Source of the DNA: Liolophura sinensis
Lineage: Eukaryota > Mollusca > Polyplacophora > Chitonida > Chitonidae
DNA: 64,000 bases
Assembly (NCBI RefSeq): GCF_032854445.1
Contig: NC_088302.1
Location: 15,185,338 to 15,249,337, forward strand
Reading direction: 5' to 3'
The translations under genes were made by a program, and so were the position numbers. Position 1 is the stretch's first letter. The number at the start of each line of letters is the position of its first letter. The notes under the pieces were generated by a model, which saw only the letters and a list, made by a program, of their open reading frames with translations, ran no database searches and had not been told where the DNA came from. Positions 59,801 to 64,000 of this stretch are shown here, one piece after another.

Positions 59801-62347
59801 TAAAATTGTACAAGCCCATTTCAGGTACAGTGCATTTGTCGCTGTATAACGTGTTCTTGTAGCGTCTGGTCGACGCCATGGGTCTAGACAACGTTTAGAA
59901 ACTTAAACCGAAACCGATAGGGTCAATAGGACTTGTTTTCAGGAGGTGAAGTCATGACAGCGTTTTCAGATTTCGTTGTTTCCATTCAAGCCGTGCCATT
60001 TTAATTAGGGCCAAAACATCTTATTTGCTTTCAGACTATTTTTGCAATGGATAAGGCAACGATGTAGACCAGTCCGTTTTTCGTGGAAATCTCGCCTTAC
60101 TATGCACGCAGTCTTCCCGCTTGTGGTTAGCCACATTCATGCATGCGTACTTGCACACTTTCAGAAGGGACATTCTAAGCAGAGATTTTGCCTGGCAAGA
60201 ATTCTCACATTCTAGAAAGAAAAAAAAAGAACTCTTTTTTTAATCCAATGCATCCGCTTTCTTGCTGCCAAGGGACATTTTCCCCACACCCACTGACATG
60301 GAGAATCTACGCAATACATTGTTTGGCACGCAATATACTTACTTAGACCTAGCTTGGACGAACTAGTAGGCAAAGGCATGTGGTGACCAGACCTGTAGCT
60401 AAAGCTCTTGCCTGACCCACACGTGTTTAGCGCCCCGGGGTGACCCCTGTCCCCAAACGTGCCTCTAAACTGTGCCGAATTAAGGGAGCTTTTCGCCTAA
60501 CAGTTTTGGACGGCCGGCCACTCATTAGCGGACCTCGCAGAAAGCATCGGTGGAGGAAATACCAATAGACTAAACACACCGGGACGCCAAATCCAAACAA
60601 CTGGCCTCCAAAGAGTGGGTGTAGTATTAAATAAAAGTATATTCAGTTGAAAATCCCGGAATGCATTGACACACAGAACCGTTCACATATGTATAGATTT
60701 ATACAAACAGTTTATGCACACCCTCAATTTAATGCATATTAACAAGCCTTTCAAAACATTTTACTTAAAAAAAAAATATATAAAAAACGTTAACAGACAT
60801 GTCTAGGCGTACAGTTAACCTTGTACAGTTAGCTGCAAGATACTACAAGTAGATAAACTTAACCCACACGTAGATATGCGACTCTACAAGTACATGCATA
60901 TTTTCCATCCTGGCCGTATGTACCAAATGGTGAGCAACATTGGTAGACACAGACGCGGTATATTTATTTATTTATTTATTTATTTGGTGTTTTACGCCGT
61001 ACTTAAGAATATTCCACTTAGACGACGACGGCCAGCATTATAATGGGATGCAACCAGGCACAGTCCGAGGGAAACTCACAACCATCCTCAGGTTGCTGTA
61101 AGACTTTCCCACGGAGACGTGGTATACAGAAACTGTACCTGTGAACCACAGAACAACAAAGAGAACTGAGAAAAGCCTCAACTGTAAAGTCTAGAAAACA
61201 TATTGTATAACTAAAGATTATAACCATATACAAAGTGAATAAAACAAATAGCAACATTTGTTATACGTTACCTTGAGGTGTGGCGTAATCCATATAAACA
61301 TCAAATAATGTACTTAGCGAAGGGTTTTCAATCCTGAGTAAAGACATTTTCCCCCGCTTTTCTGCTGTTCTTAACGCTTCCGGAAAGGAACACTTCTGGG
61401 CTCAGCATGAAGGCTGTGCCAATGTCATTTCTGGAACTACAAAGAAACAGTACACAGTTATTAGCATTTATAAATTTCACGCAATAGGCTTGAAGTAAGT
61501 TTCAAAAATTCAAAAATTTCATAAAATGTTTTGATTCGTATAATCGTGGTATAGTAGATTTCTAAAACTGATTTCCATGCAAAGCAGGGCGAATTTTTCT
61601 ACGTGAGTTCCAGAATGTAATTACCAAATATTCGCGTGAATCAGTCACAGGAATCTATCTGGATTCCGAAAGAAAGATTAAGATCTGTACCTGTCTGAAC
61701 AATTAGGTGTTTATCTCTGATACAGCTTGTATTTTATCAATAAATAACAACTGAAATATACAGCAGTCTAAAATTGGATTCATTCCAACGGAATCCGTTT
61801 GGATTCAGACCAAATTCGACGAAAAATGAGACTTGCAAAACATACTCCCAAACTATATGGAGGAAAGGCAAACTGAGGAAAAGGTGACGTGTATACCTAA
61901 CGCAAAGCGGTAGGTAAACACGTCACCACACCTGTAATTGTGATTTGTAAAACAGACAAGACAGCGAACGTTTCCCTGACGGTCCAATGTGTATGGTCTG
62001 ATGAAATTGTTAAGCCATGGTCTATCCACTGAGCTAGTAAATGAATGACACGAATCACTGATACTTAATTTCCACAAGCACTCAACAAACTGCATGTCTC
62101 AACCTAAGTGAAGGGTTGAAAACTGAGCATAGTAATAAAGTTTTCTAAACATAGAACTAAACAGGCATAAATGTGCATATCAGCTTAAAGATATCATTAT
62201 TCAAAGTAAATAAGATTTAACTTTTTATGTCAAAATTTCATTTCAGTTCAAAAATTCGAAATTAAGAAGTGTCTTACCTGATCGAGCTGAGATTGCACAA
62301 TCTGTAACAAGGGCAGGAGGAGTAAGACAAGAAGCAGAGAGATCCAT
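36816..62347 (-). CDS. thrombospondin, COMP/TSP-4-like pentameric type (24 exons)
   Basis: Exons 5' to 3' on the minus strand: 62347-62278, 61395-61272, 57873-57659, 51685-51436, 50729-50647, 50396-50342, 49803-49624, 49023-48800, 48468-48328, 48136-48059, 47298-47143, 46787-46680, 46060-45953, 45354-45189, 44587-44469, 43757-43705, 41978-41893, 41372-41277, 40478-40300, 39664-39616, 39283-39012, 38663-38566, 37855-37716, 36946-36816. The sum is 3180 nt if one base is dropped near the start: 1059 residues. Order: signal peptide (1-19), LamG-like N-domain (to about 165), linker, coiled coil ending NCAMC (about 220-264), six EGF-like modules (272-540), type-3 calcium repeats (545-785), lectin-like C-domain (790-1020) and a Pro/Asp/Tyr tail. 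It is a secreted, calcium-loaded matrix glycoprotein. No type-1 repeats or von Willebrand C domain are present, so it groups with TSP-3/4/COMP rather than TSP-1/2. Confidence 0.93.
36947..37715 (-). other. thrombospondin intron 23
   Basis: The 5' end of this intron contains three degenerate tandem copies of the end of exon 23 with its splice donor (37578-37715). Nothing else was recognised. Confidence 0.7.
37578..37747 (-). repeat. about 47-bp tandem repeat spanning the exon 23 splice donor
   Basis: The unit on the + strand reads CCGTTACAYCTGTACACCAA, then ATCAGATCAGATGTTTTGTT. The rightmost copy is the last ~32 bases of exon 23 plus its donor; three more follow in the intron. Donor-equivalents on the minus strand are AACG|gtacga (used), AACG|ggaaga (lost GT), AACT|gtaaga and AACG|gtaaga. 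Confidence 0.85.
37716..37855 (-). CDS. thrombospondin exon 23
   Basis: The acceptor is ccttttacag and the donor TAACG|gtacga. It encodes [20 protein letters not shown], then [20 protein letters not shown] and LVYRCN, the end of the conserved C-terminal domain. Confidence 0.93.
38566..38663 (-). CDS. thrombospondin exon 22
   Basis: The acceptor is acgacag and the donor ATACG|gtaagg. It encodes [20 protein letters not shown], then [13 protein letters not shown]. Confidence 0.93.
38828..38893. repeat. (TA)n microsatellite, about 33 repeats
   Basis: Uninterrupted TATATA in thrombospondin intron 21. Confidence 0.98.
39012..39283 (-). CDS. thrombospondin exon 21
   Basis: The acceptor is cttattcag and the donor GGTCAG|gtaaat. 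It encodes [20 protein letters not shown] through DDDYAGFIF-type [20 protein letters not shown] and [20 protein letters not shown], the highly conserved lectin-like core. Confidence 0.96.
39616..39664 (-). CDS. thrombospondin exon 20 (49 nt)
   Basis: The acceptor is ttttttgcag and the donor GCCGTCA|gtaagt. It encodes [16 protein letters not shown], as in human [17 protein letters not shown]. Confidence 0.93.
39762..39792. repeat. (GAT)n trinucleotide repeat
   Basis: GATGATGATGATGATGTTGA, then TGACGATGAT, in thrombospondin intron 19. Confidence 0.85.
40300..40478 (-). CDS. thrombospondin exon 19
   Basis: The acceptor is tcaccttag and the donor AACCAG|gtgcct. It encodes the last type-3 repeat ([20 protein letters not shown]) and the start of the C-domain ([20 protein letters not shown], then DPNWVILNQ). 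Confidence 0.95.
40545..40795 (-). mobile_element. SINE family A, diverged copy
   Basis: TTTATTTATTTACTTATTTG, then ATTGGTTTTTTGTGCCGTAC and AAGAATATTTCACTTACAAG. Inserted in thrombospondin intron 18 beside a SINE B. Confidence 0.8.
40806..41150 (-). mobile_element. SINE family B, near full length
   Basis: + strand: GAGTGAGTGAGTGCTTGGGG, then TTTAACGTCGTACTTAACAA, a CAGTCATATGACGATGA block, a CTGAGACGACTTACCGAAGG block and CCCCGAAGCGTTGGCTCTAC, then CAACTGGGGCCGG at the right end. The right end is a tRNA-like head read on the minus strand (GGTAGAGCCAACGCTTCGGG). Confidence 0.82.
41277..41372 (-). CDS. thrombospondin exon 18
   Basis: The acceptor is tgtggcag and the donor GGACG|gtaagg. It encodes [20 protein letters not shown], then [11 protein letters not shown], a type-3 calcium repeat. 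Confidence 0.93.
41893..41978 (-). CDS. thrombospondin exon 17
   Basis: The acceptor is cattgcag and the donor GTAGAG|gtgagt. It encodes [20 protein letters not shown], then LDTDKDGRG. The chosen acceptor gives Gln by joining CA of exon 16 to A. Confidence 0.92.
42412..42500 (-). mobile_element. SINE family A, decayed fragment
   Basis: GTTTATTTATTTACTTATTT, then ATGTGATTCGTTGTTTATAACG and a GATATGACGACGG block resemble the reversed 3' end. Strongly diverged. Confidence 0.5.
42501..43083. other. part of thrombospondin intron 16 without recognised content
   Basis: Non-repetitive intronic sequence; two overlapping open frames here have no family resemblance. I see nothing coding. Confidence 0.45.
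43084..43330. mobile_element. MITE-like inverted-repeat element, family 2, copy 1
   Basis: CACTCAAAATTAATCTGTTA, then ATTTTAACAGAAAATG and a GAGTGACGCTAGAA block at the left; the right end inverts this (TAGCATCACTCAAATAACAG, then ACTTTCTGTTAAATTTTACA). About 247 bp, the same family as 53225-53472. Confidence 0.85.
43429..43592. mobile_element. MITE-like element, family 3, with a second head
   Basis: GGGCCCAGTTGTTCAAAGGT occurs at 43430 and again at about 43567 in the same orientation. CTTTCAAACATCCAAGCCC just before the second copy looks like a decayed inverse of the first. Probably one small fold-back element and a truncated second one. Confidence 0.55.
43705..43757 (-). CDS. thrombospondin exon 16 (53 nt)
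   Basis: The acceptor is ttatgacag and the donor GATCA|gtaagt. It encodes [17 protein letters not shown], matching human DVDNDLVGDSCDTNQD. Confidence 0.92.
44469..44587 (-). CDS. thrombospondin exon 15
   Basis: The acceptor is gttccag and the donor GAACAA|gtgagt. It encodes [20 protein letters not shown], then [19 protein letters not shown]. Confidence 0.93.
44665..44830. repeat. degenerate tandem repeat of about 33 bp, 5 copies
   Basis: Units read roughly TGTGCCTGGTTGCATTACAT, then CTTGTAACAAAA, with TGTGCC-like starts near 44701, 44735, 44767 and 44799. In thrombospondin intron 14. Confidence 0.75.
45189..45354 (-). CDS. thrombospondin exon 14
   Basis: The acceptor is cattgacag and the donor TGACG|gtatgt. 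It encodes two type-3 repeats: [20 protein letters not shown], then [20 protein letters not shown] and [16 protein letters not shown]. Confidence 0.95.
45828..45980 (-). repeat. about 40-bp tandem repeat spanning the exon 13 splice donor
   Basis: On the minus strand the last bases of exon 13 and its donor, GGAATAATCAACAATCCG|gt, are followed by three degenerate copies. ATTTTACCGG (or TTTTACCGA) recurs on + near 45828, 45866, 45908 and 45947, so each copy keeps CCG|gtaaaa or TCG|gtaaaa. Confidence 0.88.
45953..46060 (-). CDS. thrombospondin exon 13
   Basis: The acceptor is catctag and the donor AATCCG|gtaaaa. It is 36 codons: [20 protein letters not shown], then [16 protein letters not shown]. 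Confidence 0.93.
46680..46787 (-). CDS. thrombospondin exon 12
   Basis: The acceptor is gttttacag and the donor CGCAAG|gtgatg. It is 36 codons: [20 protein letters not shown], then [16 protein letters not shown], the EGF end and the first type-3 repeat. Confidence 0.93.
47143..47298 (-). CDS. thrombospondin exon 11
   Basis: The acceptor is ctctcccag and the donor TGTGAG|gtaagt. It is 52 codons: [20 protein letters not shown] and [20 protein letters not shown], then DGYLCE (end of EGF-5, most of EGF-6). Confidence 0.93.
47299..48058. other. thrombospondin intron 10
   Basis: AT-rich intron with no repeat or extra exon that I can recognise. Confidence 0.5.
48059..48136 (-). CDS. thrombospondin exon 10
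   Basis: The acceptor cttcgaag is chosen because it restores [20 protein letters not shown], then QCINTP; the stronger-looking ttgcag eight bases later would lose VCR and break phase. It is a calcium-binding EGF-like module. The donor is CCCCG|gtatgt. Confidence 0.9.
48328..48468 (-). CDS. thrombospondin exon 9
   Basis: The acceptor is tttcccag and the donor AAACAG|gtaaca. It is 47 codons: [20 protein letters not shown], then [20 protein letters not shown] and FAQRHKQ, the fourth EGF-like module with the long TSP loop. Confidence 0.93.
48800..49023 (-). CDS. thrombospondin exon 8
   Basis: The acceptor is tttcatag and the donor AACGAG|gtgagt. It encodes the rest of EGF-2 ([15 protein letters not shown]) and EGF-3 ([20 protein letters not shown], then [15 protein letters not shown]), ending DINE. 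Confidence 0.93.
49624..49803 (-). CDS. thrombospondin exon 7
   Basis: The acceptor is cttcttag and the donor ATCCAG|gtaaga. It encodes EGF-1 ([20 protein letters not shown], then [15 protein letters not shown]) and the start of EGF-2 (CNDKPCYPG). Confidence 0.93.
50056..50318 (+). mobile_element. SINE family A, full-length copy with tRNA-like head
   Basis: GGAGGCCTCCGAGGGCTAGT, then GGTTAGCGTGCTTGAGC, is an A-box-like head; AGTTCAAGTCC (50139-50149) fits a pol III B box. It ends GTATTCTTGAGT-like and AAATAAATAAATAAA. The best full copy in the window, in thrombospondin intron 6. Confidence 0.9.
50342..50396 (-). CDS. thrombospondin exon 6 (coiled coil, CxxC)
   Basis: The acceptor is ttcttgcag and the donor GCAGAG|gtacgt. 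It encodes [18 protein letters not shown]. The NCAMC cysteines correspond to those that lock the five-stranded coiled coil in COMP and TSP-4 (ECQACG). Confidence 0.92.
50647..50729 (-). CDS. thrombospondin exon 5 (coiled coil)
   Basis: The acceptor is tacaatag and the donor TCGCAG|gtaatg. It encodes [20 protein letters not shown], then KREFQSQ, with leucines and valines in heptad spacing. Confidence 0.9.
50770..51445 (-). repeat. degenerate tandem array filling intron 4, derived from the exon 4 donor
   Basis: The + strand repeats TTACCTGTAACAGTGTTCAT-like units of about 18-24 bp dozens of times. The rightmost copy is the exon 4 boundary: on the minus strand ACTGTTACAG|gtaataacac, followed by CTGTTACAGATAAT and similar. 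Nearly the whole 706-bp intron is this array. Confidence 0.85.
51436..51685 (-). CDS. thrombospondin exon 4
   Basis: The acceptor is attgtcag and the donor GTTACAG|gtaata. It encodes the end of the N-domain ([20 protein letters not shown], then QGCEG) and a Ser/Pro/Thr-rich acidic linker before the coiled coil. Confidence 0.9.
53225..53472. mobile_element. MITE-like inverted-repeat element, family 2, copy 2
   Basis: The first and last about 64 bp are near-perfect inverted repeats: left ATTAATCTGTTAATTTTAAC, then GAGTGATGCTAGAATGTA; right TACATTCTAGCATCACTCAG, then GTTAAAATTGACAGATTAAT. No coding capacity. Confidence 0.9.
53812..54052 (-). mobile_element. SINE family A, full-length copy
   Basis: TTTTTTGATTGGTGTTTTAC, then GCCGTACTCAAGAATATTTC and a GACGGCGGCCAGCATTTTGG block, through ACTCACAGCGACCGCATTGG to GGTCATTACGCCGCGCTAGC. 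The best conserved internal region of the family here. Confidence 0.92.
56450..56600 (+). mobile_element. SINE family A 3' end with expanded (GAAT)n tail
   Basis: CCACCATAATGCTGGCCGCC, then CCCGTATAAGTGAAATATTC, is followed by about eleven GAAT units and then AAATAAATAGATAAAT. The tail has become a tetranucleotide microsatellite. Confidence 0.88.
56650..56845 (+). mobile_element. SINE family B, partial copy
   Basis: CCGTATCAGTATAATGGCTA, then GACGGGGCAACTTACTTGCC and TTCGGTAAGTCGTCTCAATG, to CGTCGTCATATGACTGAAAA, the inverse orientation of 40806-41150. Confidence 0.82.
57659..57873 (-). CDS. thrombospondin exon 3
   Basis: The acceptor is gtctccacag and the donor TCAGTG|gtgagt. It encodes [20 protein letters not shown], then [20 protein letters not shown] and NCELVG, the LamG-like N-domain; the LFVNCELVG strand parallels human LYLDCIQVD. 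Confidence 0.88.
58483..59580. repeat. tandem segmental duplication in thrombospondin intron 2
   Basis: About 58483-59142 is repeated, with internal deletions, at 59143-59580. Shared blocks are GATTCGGACTTGTCCTACAC, CTTGATGTTTAAAC, GTTTTCTCTTCCCCCGCGTG and TTTTTCATAATATGTGTGAC. Copies differ by many substitutions and one large deletion. Confidence 0.88.
60959..61130 (-). mobile_element. SINE family A, truncated copy
   Basis: TATTTATTTATTTATTTATT, then TGGTGTTTTACGCCGTACTT and AAGAATATTCCACTTAGACG, to CAGGTTGCTGTAAGACTTTC. Only 140 bp left of exon 2 on the + map. Confidence 0.88.
61272..61395 (-). CDS. thrombospondin exon 2
   Basis: The acceptor gctgagcccag is chosen because an in-frame TGA lies just upstream of it. 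It encodes [20 protein letters not shown], then [20 protein letters not shown], the first LamG strands (compare GRLSK-type segments in TSP-4). The donor is CTCAAG|gtaacg. The start of this exon is less sure than its end. Confidence 0.75.
62278..62347 (-). CDS. thrombospondin exon 1 (signal peptide), start frame doubtful
   Basis: The frame that ends in phase with exon 2 reads [20 protein letters not shown], an excellent signal peptide, then DQ|gtaaga. It has no ATG before an upstream stop. The well-placed ATG (CCATGG, 62347-62345) is one base out of frame; deleting one base would give Met directly before ISLLL. I treat this as a one-base sequence fault or a missed upstream exon. Confidence 0.7.
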
Positions 62348-63194
62348 GGTTCAACGGAGAATTCCGATGTTGACCGGTGGCTGGAAATATCGGACCGTTA
62401 CCCCGGTCAACGACGTGTCCACGGTCACTAAGTTGACTGATGGCGGTGTCTATGTAGTGGTCGCGTTAAGTTTGATGTCTGGTACAGGCCCTGAGCATAG
62501 CCAGAGCTGGGTGGACGTCTGGGCGTAATGAAGACGGCTGTAGCTTACGAGCTAGCTCAGATGATTTATAAAGAAGGAATGAATTTCCCCCGACCAGCTG
62601 CGTGCATCATGGTGACATTCTTTCAGAAGGGACCGAAAAGGACGGAATGTGCTGGGACAATCCCTGGTATAGGCGTACGTACAGCCCACAAACTGCATCT
62701 TTAACATCATATATAGGAACGCCAAGTGCAGTTTTATTTTAAGGAGGAAATTTTATGAGGGAGAACAGTGTATCTCTGTTACTCATCACTACATCATGCT
62801 GTTTTCTCAAAACCCCATCCTTAGATCTGGAGAAAATAACGGCGACCCGTGGGGGAGGTCCCAAACAAGACCACATTCAGCTGGTGACGGTGCGTATAAA
62901 CATCACGATACGCAAACGGACTCCAGGGAATATTAGAAATATTCAAATGTTAGACTGAATAATTTCGCTGTTCTTGTTATTATTTTCTGTCTGACGCCTG
63001 TTGGAATCGCAAGTTTATTAACTGCTGTTTGTTGTAGTCATTTGTGTCATTATCTACGTCAATTGGAACATTATTTCGACCATATCAAGCCGGTGTCTGT
63101 TTGTGACGACTTCTCAATGAATACCTCTTTTAAACGTCATACAGAAGGCGGAGAAACCAAAGGACATCCAGTCGATAGTAAGGACTGCTTATAT

Positions 63195-63262
63195 TGAGAT
63201 ATTGTATAAGTAAAATATTCCTGAGTACGGCGTATAACACCAATGGCATAAATAAACAAACA
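63195..63262 (+). mobile_element. SINE family A, 3' fragment
   Basis: ATATTGTATAAGTAAAATAT, then TCCTGAGTACGGCGTATAAC and ACCAATGGCATAAATAAACA. Confidence 0.8.
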
Positions 63263-63414
63263 AAAACAGAACAATCATCAAACCTTGTAAAACAAAACCA
63301 ACACATGCTCTTCCTTGCATAGTTCGTAACAGCTTAACGCTAAAAGGAAACAACAAAGAATTCTGTTCAAATGTAGTTAATACTGGCTGCAAACTCTACA
63401 TGATGCGACACTTT

Positions 63415-64000
63415 GTGTACACCTATAGGTCCACTTCCATGTACAGACTTTTTGTACATCTATAGGCCCCCTTCCAGAGACCTTGTGTTTCTCTGTAGGT
63501 CCACTTCCACATACACTTTTTGTGCTCATCTATAGGCCCACTCCCATGTATACAGGCTTTGTGATCATCTATAGGCCCACTCCCATGTATACAGGCTTTG
63601 TGTTCATCTGTAGGCCCACTCCCATGTATACAGGTTTTGTGATCATCTATAGGCCCACTCCCATGTATACAGGCTTTGTGATCATCTATAGGCCCACTCC
63701 CATGTATACAGGCTTGTGATCATCTATAGTCCCACTCCCACGTATACAGGCTTTGTGTTCATCTATAGTCCCACTCCTATTGTATACAGGCTTTGTGATC
63801 ATCTATAGGCCCACTCCCATGTATACAGGCTTTGTGATCATCTATAGGCCCACTCCCATGTGTATAGGCTTTGTGATCATCTATAGGCCCACTCCCATGT
63901 ATACAGGCTTTGTGATCATCTATACGCTCATTCCCATGTGTATAGGCTTTGTGATCATCTATAGGCCCACTCCCATGTATACAGGCTTTGTGATCATCTA
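63415..64000. repeat. 39-bp minisatellite, about 15 copies, continuing past the window
   Basis: The unit is TGATCATCTATAGGCCCACT, then CCCATGTATACAGGCTTTG; spacing is 39 bp (for example 63562, 63601). Leftmost copies are diverged. Because 39 is divisible by three, an open frame of 13-residue repeats (IIYRPTPMYTGFV) appears at 63483-63719, most likely spurious. Confidence 0.95.

Larger units (their letters stand above)
62348..64000. other. 5' flank of the thrombospondin gene
   Basis: The first several hundred bases should hold the promoter and 5' UTR (minus strand); no TATA box is evident to me. Further right are a SINE A fragment (63195-63262) and a minisatellite that runs to the window edge. 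Confidence 0.5.

Noticed and set aside
61960-62060. tRNA-like words (TAGCTCAGTGGATAGA on the minus strand)
   Set aside because: An A-box-like string is present but no cloverleaf, anticodon arm or B box at the right distance; at best an old SINE head.
63483-63719. Open frame of 13-residue repeats (IIYRPTPMYTG)
   Set aside because: Produced by a 39-bp minisatellite whose unit length is a multiple of three. One copy lacks a base and ends the frame, and no flanking coding sequence exists.
1-64000. Autonomous transposons or retroviral-type open frames
   Set aside because: No reverse transcriptase, integrase or transposase motif was seen in any frame; all mobile elements found are short and non-coding.

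Overview
This window is animal nuclear DNA. It is AT-rich and intron-dense, with GT-AG introns, no operons, and many short interspersed elements and minisatellites. The commonest repeats are tRNA-headed SINEs and small inverted-repeat elements of kinds I associate with molluscs and other lophotrochozoans. A bivalve or close relative is my best guess, but that is an inference from repeat style and protein resemblance, not a database match.

Four protein-coding genes can be rebuilt exon by exon, and reading phase agrees at every junction except at two single-base faults. From left to right: (1) the last three exons of a TACC-family centrosome/microtubule coiled-coil gene (+ strand, 2129-4745; its 5' exons lie left of the window); (2) a complete ten-exon SLC27/FATP very-long-chain acyl-CoA synthetase (+, 12892-19823), about 619 residues once one extra T in a homopolymer is discounted; (3) a complete three-exon Q50 paired-like homeobox gene, most like homeobrain (hbn), with an eh1/octapeptide repressor motif (+, 30905-33983, 271 residues); (4) a complete 24-exon thrombospondin of the pentameric COMP/TSP-3/4/5 type (-, 62347 down to 36816, about 1059 residues), with signal peptide, LamG-like N-domain, coiled coil with CxxC, six EGF-like modules, type-3 calcium repeats, L-lectin-like C-domain and a Pro/Asp/Tyr tail.

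The genes do not look functionally linked. The homeobox gene sits between long gene-poor stretches (19824-30904 and 33984-36783), as is common for developmental regulators.

The rest is introns and intergenic DNA rich in repeats: two SINE families, three families of small inverted-repeat (MITE-like) elements, an unclassified dispersed repeat seen five times, at least nine minisatellites and several microsatellites. The most unusual pattern is in the thrombospondin gene. Three of its introns begin with tandem copies of the preceding exon's 3' end, carrying extra copies of the 5' splice site. A decayed duplicate of FATP exon 3 is also present, separated from the working exon by a MITE.
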